From NCBI RefSeq assembly GCF_002094305.1, contig NZ_LWTX01000014.1:1-64000 (forward strand): a stretch of 64,000 nt of DNA, read 5' to 3'. A program made the position numbers and the translations under genes. The notes under the pieces were generated by a model. The model ran no database searches. It was not told where the DNA came from and saw only the letters and a program-made list of their open reading frames with translations. Each line of letters opens with the position of its first letter. Positions within the stretch are counted from its first letter, which is position 1. This stretch comes from Prescottella equi. GTDB taxonomy: Bacteria; Actinomycetota; Actinomycetes; Mycobacteriales; Mycobacteriaceae. Below are positions 25,672 through 36,280 of the stretch, piece after piece.

Positions 25672-27951
25672 TCAGGCCCGTGTGCAGACGGATTCGTCGA
25701 GCGCGTCGAGCACACTCGGCAGCGGCCCAGCGTGGACGATGCCGAGACGCTGCGTCGCTCGCGTCAGCGCGACGTAGAGGTCGTTCATGCCGCGCGGGGA
25801 CTCGTCGAGCAGATTCTGCGGTTCGACGATGATCACCGAATCGAACTCCAGGCCCTTCGCGTCCTTGACGGTCAGCACACTCACGTCGTCGGAACGCAGA
25901 TCGGCGAGCTGCGCGACGTGCTCGTGTCCGGCGAGGACGGCCGTCAGTCCCGGCCCGGACTCGGCGGCGACACGTCGACGGACCTCGTCGAGAACCTCGG
26001 TGGCGTCGACGCACTGGGCCCACGGCGCGTGGCCCGACGCACGGACCGACCGCGGCACCGTCTGGTTCGGGTCGATCTCTTCGAGGACCTTGTGCGCGAG
26101 CTCCATGATCTCGGCGGGCGTGCGGTAGTTGACGGTGAGCTCGGTCAGCTTCCATCGCTGCGCTACATACGGCCCGAGCACGTCCTGCCACGAGGAGCTG
26201 CCCGCCGGATCGCCGGTCTGGGCGGTGTCGCCGACGAGGGTCATCCACCGGTTGGGGATGCGGCGCATCAACATTCGCCACGCCATCTCCGACAGCTCCT
26301 GCGCCTCGTCGACGATCACGTGGCCGTACGTCCACGTCCGGTCGCCGGCGGCGCGCTCCGCGGTGGTCCGGTGGCGGCCGAGGTCCTGGCGCTCGGCGAG
26401 CTGGCTGGCGTCGATGAGGTCGTAGGCCATGAGGATCTCGGGATCCATCTCGTCTTCGAGGTCCTGGGGCGCCGAACCGGTCAGGATGTCGAGCGCGCCC
26501 TGGGCGTCGGCGATCTGGGCCCGCCAGCGGCGCCCTGCGCGTTCGCGTTCGGCGGCGTCGTCGATACCGAGAAGCTCGGCGAGCTCGTCCAGCAGCGGCG
26601 CATCGGCGGCACTGAACCCGACCCCCTCGGTGCGGAGCAGTACGTCGCGTTCGGAGTCGGAGAGTTCGGGGGCCGCGGATGCCAACCGTTCGGGGGAGCG
26701 GAGAAGATCGGTCAGGACCTGCTGCGGCGTCAGTTCGGGCCAGAGCGCGTCGAGAGCTGCCATGATCGCTGGGTCTTCGCGCATCTCGTCGCGCATGTCG
26801 GCGATGTCGTCGCGGCTGAGCAGGTTCGAGCCGTCGAGCACGTTGCGCCCCAGGGTGGCCGCGAGCTGGTCGGCGAGCGCCTCGATCGCGGCGGACACGA
26901 AGATCGGCCGCGCGAGGTTGTGGGGGCGACGAGACGAGCGCGCGCGTCCGCGGGCGCGGGTGACGATCTTCCGGTCGAGCGTGATCGGGTAGGTGTCGAA
27001 CCGCAGCTCGATCGGTGACTTCGGCACCTCCTGGCGGTCGCGGACCGCCTTCTTCAACACGTCGATCATCGCCAGGGAGCCCTTGAGCTCGCCCTCTTCC
27101 AACGAGTCCTCACGGGTCGCGCGGACGCCCGGATACAGATCGCCGATCGTCGACAGCAGGACTCCCGTCTCACCGAGCGAGGGCAGGACCTGACCGATGT
27201 AGTCGAGGAACGTGGCGTTGGGTCCGATGATGAGGACGCCGGCCCGGTCCAGCTGCTGCCGGTACGTGTAGAGCAGATAGGCGGCGCGGTGCAGGGCCAC
27301 GGCGGTCTTGCCCGTGCCAGGTCCTCCCTGCACGACCAGGACACTGCGGTGGTTCGACCGGATGATGGCGTCCTGCTCGCTCTGGATGGTTTCGACGATG
27401 TCGTGCATCTGCCCGGTCCGGGCCGCGTTCAGTGCGGCCAGCAGTGCGCTCTCGCCGGCGACACCGCCCGCTCCGCCGCCGTCGCCGTGAGCCCGCGCTG
27501 CGTCGAGGTCGAGGTACTCGTCGTTGATCGCGGTGACCGACCGCCGCCGGGTGCGGATGTGGCGCCGGCGGGTGACCCCCTCCGGGGCGGCCGGGGTCGC
27601 GAGGTAGAACGGCCGGGCGAGAGGTGCTCTCCAGTCGAGGAGGAGCGTCTCGTAGTCGCCGTCCTCGTCGAGGATGCCGACGCGTCCGACGTAGCGCGAT
27701 TCTCCGTCGACGTCGATCCGGCCGAAGCACAGGCCGTTCTCCGCTGCGTCGTAGCGGGCGAGGTCCTCGGTGTACATCTGGGTGAACGACTCGCGCTCGC
27801 TCCGCGCCTGCGGGGTGCCACCGCCCTCGAGGAGGACTCGGCTGAGCCGGTCGGAGGCGTACGTGCGCAGGCCGTCGAGGCGCTCGTACAGCATCGACAC
27901 ATAACCCTGCTCGTGGTCGAGTTCGGGGTGGATGTGGGCCTCGTCGGGCAA
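25672..27951 (-). CDS. HelD-like UvrD/Rep-family helicase
   Basis: A 759-residue superfamily-1 ATPase of the HelD type, which removes stalled RNA polymerase from DNA; some actinobacterial members (HelR) give rifampicin tolerance. An N-terminal coiled arm (about 1-70) precedes Walker A GGPGTGKTAVALHRAA, Walker B VIVDEAQEL, and motif VI YVALTRATQ, with VKDAKGLEFD before it. TTG 27951 is chosen because AGGAGA lies 5 nt upstream and the usual N-terminal arm starts there. A TAGACT -10 at 27993-27998 (minus) fits. No rifampicin-associated element was found upstream. Confidence 0.85.
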   Translation of the reverse strand: MPDEAHIHPELDHEQGYVSMLYERLDGLRTYASDRLSRVLLEGGGTPQARSERESFTQMYTEDLARYDAAENGLCFGRIDVDGESRYVGRVGILDEDGDYETLLLDWRAPLARPFYLATPAAPEGVTRRRHIRTRRRSVTAINDEYLDLDAARAHGDGGGAGGVAGESALLAALNAARTGQMHDIVETIQSEQDAIIRSNHRSVLVVQGGPGTGKTAVALHRAAYLLYTYRQQLDRAGVLIIGPNATFLDYIGQVLPSLGETGVLLSTIGDLYPGVRATREDSLEEGELKGSLAMIDVLKKAVRDRQEVPKSPIELRFDTYPITLDRKIVTRARGRARSSRRPHNLARPIFVSAAIEALADQLAATLGRNVLDGSNLLSRDDIADMRDEMREDPAIMAALDALWPELTPQQVLTDLLRSPERLASAAPELSDSERDVLLRTEGVGFSAADAPLLDELAELLGIDDAAERERAGRRWRAQIADAQGALDILTGSAPQDLEDEMDPEILMAYDLIDASQLAERQDLGRHRTTAERAAGDRTWTYGHVIVDEAQELSEMAWRMLMRRIPNRWMTLVGDTAQTGDPAGSSSWQDVLGPYVAQRWKLTELTVNYRTPAEIMELAHKVLEEIDPNQTVPRSVRASGHAPWAQCVDATEVLDEVRRRVAAESGPGLTAVLAGHEHVAQLADLRSDDVSVLTVKDAKGLEFDSVIIVEPQNLLDESPRGMNDLYVALTRATQRLGIVHAGPLPSVLDALDESVCTRA

Positions 27952-28131
27952 GAGGTCTCCTAGATCGAGGGACGGCAGAAAAGCGCCCAAGCAGTCTAGT
28001 GCGCGGGGGATGCTCGCGCAGATTCGCTGGTCGAGGGCCCTTCGTCGGTCGCGGCCCGGATGCGTGAGCGTGGCGTGCAGTGGGTAGTCGGAGAGTGGAC
28101 CGATTCCGCCCACAACCGGAGAGGGGAGAGC

Positions 28132-29595
<1,464 letters not shown>

Positions 29596-29609
29596 GAGGG
29601 GAGGTATTC

Positions 29610-30270
29610 GTGACCGCCTCACGGTCGGACACCGACGTGGTCCGCGACCTCCTCGACCGGGCTGGCCGAACCTTCGCGGAGGAGGCGCGTATCACGCTGA
29701 AGGACACACCCAAACCGTTGTTTCAGCTGCTGGTGCTGTCCATGCTGCTCAGCTCCCGCATATCGGCCGACATCGCGACGCGGGCGGCCCGAGAGTTGTT
29801 CGCCGCAGGATGGCGGACGCCGGACACGATGGAGGCCGCACCGCGGGCGGAGGTGATCGCGGCGTTGCAGCGAGGTCGATACACGCGGTACGACGAGAGC
29901 ACCGCGACCCGCCTGAGGAAGATGGCCCACCGCGTGACGGCCGAATACCGTTGGCGATCTGCGCGAGCTCGCGCAGCGAAGCGATCACGACGCGGGCGCG
30001 GCCGCACGGCTGCTGGAGGAGTTCGACGGCATCGGCCCGGTGGGCGCCGAGATCTTCCTCCGCGAGGTTCAGGACACGTGGACGTGGCTCCGGCCGCATC
30101 TCGACGACCGCGCCCTCGACGGTGCCGAGGCGCTGCATCTGCCGCGGGACCGCGGGGGACTCGGCGCGTTGGCCGGGACGCGGGGGATGGCACCGCTCGC
30201 CGCAGCGCTCGTCCGGGTGACCATCGACTCGCAACTCCGGGACGAGCTCTCGGGATCGGGCGAACGATGA
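29610..30270 (+). pseudogene. HhH-GPD DNA glycosylase/endonuclease III-like, frameshifted
   Basis: From GTG 29610 the protein reads as an endonuclease III-like helical domain up to AEYR. An extra T in CGTTGGCGA (29951-29952) then shifts the frame into arginine-rich nonsense. Removing one T gives EYRGDLRELAQ and the HhH-GPD region FDGIGPVGAEIFLR, ending at 30270, for about 219 residues. The ribosome site GAGGGGAGG precedes the start. Repaired, it would excise damaged bases; in this sequence the DNA-binding hairpin is lost. No iron-sulfur cysteines are visible in the repaired C-terminus. Confidence 0.8.
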
Positions 30271-30287
30271 CCGTGCCGAATCCGAAA

Positions 30288-30327
30288 CGGGCGGCACGTC
30301 ACCGGAATTCCGGTGACGTGCCGCCCG
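30288..30327. terminator. bidirectional terminator, 20-bp perfect palindrome
   Basis: The arms 30288-30307 and 30308-30327 are exact reverse complements meeting at GAATTC. It separates the rightward glycosylase from the leftward DoxX-like gene. Confidence 0.85.
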
Positions 30328-30363
30328 ATATCGGTCGTCCGGCGTCAGCGTGACGACGGGCGA

Positions 30364-31278
30364 TCAGTCCTGCAGTTCGGCGGCCTTCGCGCGCGCGGCC
30401 GCGAGAGCATGCTCGGCCTTCTTGCGGGCCTTCTTGCTCACGACCTCACTCTGCTCGCCGGCGGTCGCCAGTGCGTGTTCCGCCTTCTTGCGGGCCCGCT
30501 TGCTCAACACCTCGCCCTGCTCGCTCGCCGAGGCCGCCCATTCCGTTCCCCGGTCCCGGGCGAGGTGGGCGAACTCGGTTCCGCGCTCGCGCGCGAGTTC
30601 GGCGAGTACCGGTCCGCGTTCGCGGGCCACTTCGCTCAGCTCCGCACCGCGTTCCTTCGCGAGGTGCGCCAGTGCCGACCCTCGGACACGGGCCGCGTCG
30701 AGAAGTTCGCCGCCACGCTCACCGGCCTGCTCGGCCGCCGACCGCGCCCGCTCGGACACCACGTGCATCGTGTGTTCGGCATCCGAACCGTTTGCGCTCG
30801 AGAACGCTTCGGCGACCGAAGCCTGAGCCTTGCGGGCGGCGCGCCGGCCGCGCCAGCCCAGCGACGGCTTGCCCTCGGTATCGACAGCAGCGATGAGCAG
30901 CCCGCCGAGCATCGTCATGTTCTTGAAGAACTGCATCCGCTGCATCGCGCGCTGCTGCGGGTCGTCGACGTTCCAGAAGTCGTGCCCGGCGAGCGTGGTC
31001 GGAACGAGCGTCCCGGCCAGGACCAGCGAGGCTGCACGCGGCGCCTTGCCGACCGCGAGCAGTGCACCCGCCCCGACCTGGAGCGCGGCATTGATCTTGA
31101 CCAATGTCTCGGGGTCGGACGGCAACTTGTCGGTGACGGCACTGGGAAGCGTCCCGACGGATTTCTCGATCAGCGCCCCGGCGGCGTCGGCTTTGGGAGC
31201 CGGACTGCGCAGGGAATCGATGCCACCGGCGATGAACACGGTGGACAGGAGCGGGCGGGCAATTCTTCGAACGATCAT
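30364..31278 (-). CDS. DoxX-like membrane protein with 11-residue-repeat tail
   Basis: A 304-residue protein. The N-terminal part (about 1-140) has four hydrophobic segments and resembles the DoxX family (PLLSTVFIAGGIDSL, GLLIAAVDTEGKPSLGWR). From about 184 to the end, eleven 11-residue units follow without gaps, such as VARERGPVLAE, LARERGTEFAH and LARDRGTEWAA; units 7-8 are duplicated as 9-10 (RKKAEHALA twice). Such 11-mers form amphipathic helices in apolipoproteins and LEA proteins, suggesting lipid-surface contact. ATG 31278 has a GGAGT-type site. No partner gene is adjacent. Confidence 0.8.
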   Translation of the reverse strand: MIVRRIARPLLSTVFIAGGIDSLRSPAPKADAAGALIEKSVGTLPSAVTDKLPSDPETLVKINAALQVGAGALLAVGKAPRAASLVLAGTLVPTTLAGHDFWNVDDPQQRAMQRMQFFKNMTMLGGLLIAAVDTEGKPSLGWRGRRAARKAQASVAEAFSSANGSDAEHTMHVVSERARSAAEQAGERGGELLDAARVRGSALAHLAKERGAELSEVARERGPVLAELARERGTEFAHLARDRGTEWAASASEQGEVLSKRARKKAEHALATAGEQSEVVSKKARKKAEHALAAARAKAAELQD

Positions 31279-31354
31279 GGGCGGACTCCCTACCTCGATT
31301 GTCCCTCCACCGTATCCAGGCGAGCGTGATCCGGCACGGCACGAGCCGATTTGT

Positions 31355-34300
31355 CTACCCGAGCCGAATCGAGCCCCCGGGGTGCAGTTGCGCCACCTGT
31401 CCACGGCATTCGACCTCGATCGACGGCTGACTGCCCGGCGCGGCGCTCACCTCGACACGACGACCGTCGACGGTCAACCAGAGGCGATTACCCCGATAGA
31501 AGATCGGGAACTGCAAGGTGCCCAGGCTCGAGGGCCAGTCGGGAGAGAACACCAGTCGGTCGCCGCGCACCTCGAGTCCGGAGAAGCACCGCTGCATCAG
31601 ATCCACGCTGCCCGCCATCGCGGCGAGATGGATACCCTCCGCGGTGGTCCCGCCCTGGATGTCGGCGACGTCCGATGCGAGCACTCGGTCGAAGAATTCC
31701 ATCGCGCGATCTCGGCTGCCACGGGCCAGGACCCAGGAATGGACGACGCCGCTCAGTGTCGAGCCGTGCGAGGTTCGTTCGATGTAGTAGTCGATGGTGC
31801 GGGGAATGGCGTCTGCGGGGAAGGTGTATCCGAGCCGCTGGAGCAACTCCCGGAGTTCGTCGGCCGACAGCAGGTAGAAGAGCATGAGCACGTCCGCCTG
31901 TTTCGATGCACGGTACCGATTCACGTCGTCGCCCTCGGCCTCGAGAATGCGGTCCAGCCGCTGAATGTTGCCGTACCGCCGGCGGTACCTGCTCCAGTCG
32001 AGCTCCGCGAGGTCGCCGTACCCCTCGAATTGGCTGATCACCCCGTCGTGGAACGGGACGAACATACGGCGGCTGACGTCTTCCCAGCGAATGATCTCCT
32101 GGGTCGGCAAACCCAGAGCCTGAGTGAGATCCGAGCGGATCTGCCGCGGGATCACCTCGAGGGTGTCGATGACCCGCAGCAGCACCCACACCGCCATGAC
32201 GTTGGTGTACGCGTTGTTGTCGATGCCGTCGAAGGGGGCTTCCGGGTAGCCGGCGTGGAACTCGTCGGGGCCGATGACACCGCGGATGACGTAGCGGCCG
32301 CGACTCTCGTCCAGGTCGGCGAGTCCGGCGTAGAACCGTGCGATCTCGATCAGCATCTCGGCGCCGAATTCGATCAGGAACTCGAGGTCACCTGTGACCT
32401 GGTAGTACTGCCACACGTTGTAGGCGACCGCGATCCCGGTGTGAAGTTGATGGCGGCTCGGGTCCGGGTTCCATCGCCCGGATATCGGGTTGAGATGCAG
32501 CCGGGGGCTCTCCTCACGTCCGTCGCTGCCCGACTGCCACGGGAACATCGCGCCGGTCCGCCCCGCCTCCCGCGCCGCTCGGCGGGCCTCGCGCAGCCGG
32601 CGATAGCGGTAGCGCAGGAGCGATTTCGTCAGTGTGGGCAACCGAAGGTTCAAGACCGGGAACACGAACAGCTCGTCCCAGAAGATGTGGCCGCGATACG
32701 CCTCTCCGTGCAGTCCCCGTGCCGGCACACCCGCGTCCAGGTCGCCGGTGTTCGGTGACACCGTCTGGAGGATCTGCAGGAGATGGAAGCGAACGATCCG
32801 CAGCGCGTGGCCGTGGCCCTCGAGCTCGATACCGAGACTGTCCCACAGCCGAGCCCACGCCAGGACGTGACCGTCGAGTACCTCGTCGAACCGGCCGAGG
32901 CGTGTGAGCCAACGCGCCGACTCGTCGGCCGGTTCCGACACTGCGGGATCGCGGCCCGTGAACAAGGTGACCATCTTCTCCGCAGTGACGGACTCCCCGG
33001 CATCGAGGTCGATCGAGATGTCGTGCCCGATCCGGCCGTCCCCTTCGATCAACCGGTACGTGGGGGAGGGCTGCTCGTGATCACGCCGGAGGGTCGTCCG
33101 GGCGGCGATTGCCACGAGGATGCGGGAATTGCTGGTGCACACGGAGATCAGCACCGACCCGGCGGCCAGTTCGGTGGCCTGCACCGGCTCGAGGTGCCTG
33201 CTCCCGAGCGCACGGTACCGCTCGACCAGAGTGTTCTCGACAGCGCCGTCGACCTCCGAGCGGATGTCCAGACGCCCCGACCAGTTCTCGGCCGAGATCG
33301 TCGTCTCCAGCGCGCCGACGTGCGGCAGATGCATGGCTACGAATCGGCGTTGAATCAGAGAGGTGATGCGGCCGGCAGCATCGCGTGAGCGCAACCTCCG
33401 AACGAAGACCGCGCGACGCAGGTCGAGGTGCTGGCGGTACTCGAGCAGCTCGGTCGTGTCGACGTCGAACCAGGGGCCGCCGTCGATCCTGAACGTGAGC
33501 GGGAGCCAGTTGGGCAGATTCACCATGCTCTCGTTGTCGACGGCGGTGCCTGCCATCTCCTCGCGGAGCCGATCGAAGATGCCGGCCGCATACGTGCCGG
33601 GATAGTGGATTGCGCCCGCTCGCGCCTCGGGCGCGCACCCGCGGGTGGCGAAGGCGCCGTTGCCGACCGTGCACAGTGCCTCGCGCAGCTTCTCGACGGA
33701 CGGGTCGTAACCCTCGAAGAACACCGTCCACGGGTCTTCCGGCGGGGGTGCGGTGCGCGGATCGCTGCCCACCAGATCGGCGATTCGTTGGAGCAGTTCG
33801 TGTACCTGCGCGGGCCCGTCCACCGCGAATCGCGCCGCCGACCGCCTGTCGCCGTCCTCGGTGTGGCGCACCACGACCCCGAACCCGCTGTCCTCGATCG
33901 CGTCGAACGCGTCCTCGTCGGTCAGGTCGTCGCCGACGTAGATCGGCAGCACGTCGGACGATGCGCCGACGTGGCCGAGGGCCCACACCAGTGCCCGGCC
34001 CTTGTCCCAGTCGACATCCGGACGGATCTCGACGATCTTGCGGCCGCTCGTAAGCCGCAATCGAGGTTCCTCTGCTACGGCCGCACGCACCGTCGAGATC
34101 ACCTCGTCGACCCGCTCGGCGTCCACATTGCGGTAGTGGACCGACACGGCGAAACGTTTACCTTCCACCAGGACCCCGGGAACCGTGCCCAGGCGTTCGC
34201 ACAGCGTCGACGTGATCCGGACGAGGTCCGGTTCGGCGTCCGACGCCTCCTGGTTCTCGTAGTGCTGACCGTCCGGTCCGACGAGCTCGAAGCCGTGACT

Positions 34301-35266
34301 GCCCGCGTACCAGAGGCCGGGCACTCCGACGCGGGCTCGGACGTCCGCCAAATCCCTGCCGCTGATGATCCCGACCGGACAGTGCCGGGCCAGCCGCGCG
34401 AGCTCGGACGCCACGCCTTCGACGAGGGTTGCCGCGGTGGGCTGGGCCACGATGTCGGCTATCGTCCCGTCGAAATCGAGGAACACCGCCGGATGTCGCG
34501 ACCGCAGGAGCGCCGCCGACTGGTGGCGTGAGGTGAGAGCATCGGGAATCCGGGAGAGGGGACGTGTCCCGGAACGAAACCCGATCCGCGCCACGTCGGT
34601 CACCACCACGTGGGCACCGGCGCGGCGCAGGAGTTCCTCGTCGCCGGGGCGGGCCACGCCGATCACGAGCGCAAATCCGCCGCGGCGGGCGGCCGCGAGA
34701 TCCGACGGACCGCCCACCACGACGGCCGTGCGAGCGGGGTCCGCCCCGAGCCGACGTACGGCTTCGTCGAGCGTCCGGGGCTGCGCCTCGACGGCGAGCA
34801 TCGTCTCGGCGCCGAAGATGTCGCCACCGATCGCGTCGAGGATCGCGGTGCGGCGAGGTTCTGCGCAGTACACCGCGATCCGCAGGCCCGCACCGCGGAC
34901 CCGCCGAGCGAGGTCGACGGCCGCGTCCTGCACCGGGATGCCGCCGCGAGCGATACGGTCCGCGAACTCCCGATCCAACAGGCCCGCAATGCCCCGTGCC
35001 GCTTCGGCGGTGGGCGAGCCGGAGGGGGCGCCCTCCGGCAGCGGGACACCGACGCCGGCCAGCCCGTCCGCGATCGCGTCGGTCAGCGAGGTGTCCGCGA
35101 CGATCCGAACGTAATCGTGTCCGGGCAGGGGCGGGTGGTCCGGAAAGCGCTCGCGGTAGAAGTGGTCCCACACTTCACCACGGAGGTCGGCGGTGCCGAC
35201 GAAAACACCCTCGAGCGCGAAGGCGACGGCGTCGAGACGCCGGGGATCGATCACCGCGCGGGTCAT
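31355..35266 (-). CDS. otsB1: OtsB1-like trehalose-phosphatase/GH65 multidomain enzyme
   Basis: A 1303-residue protein with the order of M. tuberculosis OtsB1 (Rv2006). Residues about 1-245 form a HAD domain of the beta-phosphoglucomutase type, but its motif I reads AFALEGVF, lacking the catalytic Asp pair. Residues about 255-490 are a trehalose-6-phosphate phosphatase domain with intact FLDFDGTIAD and YVGDDLTDEDAF. Residues about 510-1303 are a GH65 glycosidase/phosphorylase domain with catalytic Glu in GPDEFHAGYPE. It likely turns over trehalose or trehalose phosphate in the cytosol; the actual activities are unproven. ATG 35266 lacks a strong ribosome site. Confidence 0.9.
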   Translation of the reverse strand: MTRAVIDPRRLDAVAFALEGVFVGTADLRGEVWDHFYRERFPDHPPLPGHDYVRIVADTSLTDAIADGLAGVGVPLPEGAPSGSPTAEAARGIAGLLDREFADRIARGGIPVQDAAVDLARRVRGAGLRIAVYCAEPRRTAILDAIGGDIFGAETMLAVEAQPRTLDEAVRRLGADPARTAVVVGGPSDLAAARRGGFALVIGVARPGDEELLRRAGAHVVVTDVARIGFRSGTRPLSRIPDALTSRHQSAALLRSRHPAVFLDFDGTIADIVAQPTAATLVEGVASELARLARHCPVGIISGRDLADVRARVGVPGLWYAGSHGFELVGPDGQHYENQEASDAEPDLVRITSTLCERLGTVPGVLVEGKRFAVSVHYRNVDAERVDEVISTVRAAVAEEPRLRLTSGRKIVEIRPDVDWDKGRALVWALGHVGASSDVLPIYVGDDLTDEDAFDAIEDSGFGVVVRHTEDGDRRSAARFAVDGPAQVHELLQRIADLVGSDPRTAPPPEDPWTVFFEGYDPSVEKLREALCTVGNGAFATRGCAPEARAGAIHYPGTYAAGIFDRLREEMAGTAVDNESMVNLPNWLPLTFRIDGGPWFDVDTTELLEYRQHLDLRRAVFVRRLRSRDAAGRITSLIQRRFVAMHLPHVGALETTISAENWSGRLDIRSEVDGAVENTLVERYRALGSRHLEPVQATELAAGSVLISVCTSNSRILVAIAARTTLRRDHEQPSPTYRLIEGDGRIGHDISIDLDAGESVTAEKMVTLFTGRDPAVSEPADESARWLTRLGRFDEVLDGHVLAWARLWDSLGIELEGHGHALRIVRFHLLQILQTVSPNTGDLDAGVPARGLHGEAYRGHIFWDELFVFPVLNLRLPTLTKSLLRYRYRRLREARRAAREAGRTGAMFPWQSGSDGREESPRLHLNPISGRWNPDPSRHQLHTGIAVAYNVWQYYQVTGDLEFLIEFGAEMLIEIARFYAGLADLDESRGRYVIRGVIGPDEFHAGYPEAPFDGIDNNAYTNVMAVWVLLRVIDTLEVIPRQIRSDLTQALGLPTQEIIRWEDVSRRMFVPFHDGVISQFEGYGDLAELDWSRYRRRYGNIQRLDRILEAEGDDVNRYRASKQADVLMLFYLLSADELRELLQRLGYTFPADAIPRTIDYYIERTSHGSTLSGVVHSWVLARGSRDRAMEFFDRVLASDVADIQGGTTAEGIHLAAMAGSVDLMQRCFSGLEVRGDRLVFSPDWPSSLGTLQFPIFYRGNRLWLTVDGRRVEVSAAPGSQPSIEVECRGQVAQLHPGGSIRLG

Positions 35267-35434
35267 CGATCCCGTCCCGGAGTCGTCTGCATGGCCGTTC
35301 GCCTTCCGCCTGCCGGCCGCTGACCGAACGAAAGACCCGGGCGTCGATACCGCTCACCACGCTGCAGGTTTCGCCGGTGTCCTCAAACTACGCCGGTCCC
35401 ATCGGCCGAGGGGTTCGACCGATGGAACCGATCG

Positions 35435-36127
35435 TCACCAGCCGCGTTCGCGCCATTCGCCCAGGTGGGGCCGCTCGGCACCGAGCGTGGAGTCCTTGCC
35501 GTGGCCGGGGTAGAAGACGGTCTCGTCGGGGAACCGGGCGAAGAGCTTGCTCTCGACGTCGTCCATGAGCGAGGCGAACCGTTCGGCGTCCGGAGTCTTG
35601 CCGACACCGCCGGGAAACAGCGAATCGCCCGTGAACAGATGGACGCGGCCGTTGCCGCCGTTCTCGGTGAGCGCGAGCGTGATGCCGCCCGGCGTGTGCC
35701 CGCTCAGATGGATCACCTCGAGCGTGAGATCGCCCACGGTCACGGTGTCGCCTCCCTCCAGGCTGCGGGTCGGAGCCACCGACAGGATCTCGGAGTCGAG
35801 CGGGTGTGCAGCGGTAGGCACACCGGTCTTCTCGGCGACCTCGGCGAGCGCGAACCAGTGATCGTGATGCTGATGCGTCGTGACGATCAACTCCAGTTCC
35901 GGCGCCTGTGCGTCGAGGAGCTGCAGGATTCGTCCCGCGTCGTTCGCGGCATCGATGAGCAGCGACTTTCCGGTGGCAGAGCACGTGATCAGGTAGGTGT
36001 TGTTGTCCATCGGGCCGACGGACATCTTCGTGATCGTGGCGCCCGGGACAGTCCGTCGCTGGGCCGCGGAACTTCCGGACAGGTCGCCGGTGTAGTCGTC
36101 GTCGATGCTGATGCTCTGCTGCTCCAT
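35435..36127 (-). CDS. metallo-beta-lactamase-fold hydrolase, Rv1637c-like
   Basis: A 230-residue glyoxalase II-like hydrolase with metal motif [24 protein letters not shown] and YPGHGKDS. The position next to divergent uvrA matches Rv1637c. It probably cleaves a thioester or related bond; substrate unknown. ATG 36127 has no Shine-Dalgarno but lies 7 nt after a TAGCCT -10, pointing to a leaderless message. Confidence 0.87.
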   Translation of the reverse strand: MEQQSISIDDDYTGDLSGSSAAQRRTVPGATITKMSVGPMDNNTYLITCSATGKSLLIDAANDAGRILQLLDAQAPELELIVTTHQHHDHWFALAEVAEKTGVPTAAHPLDSEILSVAPTRSLEGGDTVTVGDLTLEVIHLSGHTPGGITLALTENGGNGRVHLFTGDSLFPGGVGKTPDAERFASLMDDVESKLFARFPDETVFYPGHGKDSTLGAERPHLGEWRERGW

Positions 36128-36134
36128 GATCGGG

Positions 36135-36140
36135 AGGCTA
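36135..36140 (-). promoter_or_regulatory. -10 element, leaderless start of MBL hydrolase
   Basis: TAGCCT on the minus strand precedes ATG 36127 by 7 nt. Confidence 0.5.
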
Positions 36141-36204
36141 CCGTCGAATCGCGGCACCGACGCCTGCTGCCGTCGATCCTCGGGAAACCTGCTGGTCGGC
36201 GAGT

Positions 36205-36227
36205 TTGTCGGTGCCCGCGCCTACCAT
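36205..36227 (+). promoter_or_regulatory. RecA-NDp/PafBC-type promoter of uvrA
   Basis: TTGTCGGTG (36205-36213), eight spacer bases, TACCAT (36222-36227) is an exact match to tTGTCRGtg-N8-TAnnnT, the LexA-independent DNA-damage promoter read by PafBC in mycobacteria. It lies 54 nt before the uvrA GTG. Confidence 0.8.
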
Positions 36228-36280
36228 GGGCTTCGCCCGGACGAGTGTCCGACGACGGCTGTACCGAGAAGGGAATACGT

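Noticed and set aside
27952-28131. Rifampicin-associated element upstream of the HelD-like gene
   Set aside because: No 19-bp inverted element of the known type was found.
30830-32758. Long plus-strand open frame opposite the DoxX-like and OtsB1-like genes
   Set aside because: Composition is that of an antisense shadow in high-GC DNA; no motif, start signal or conservation, while the opposite strand encodes clear families.
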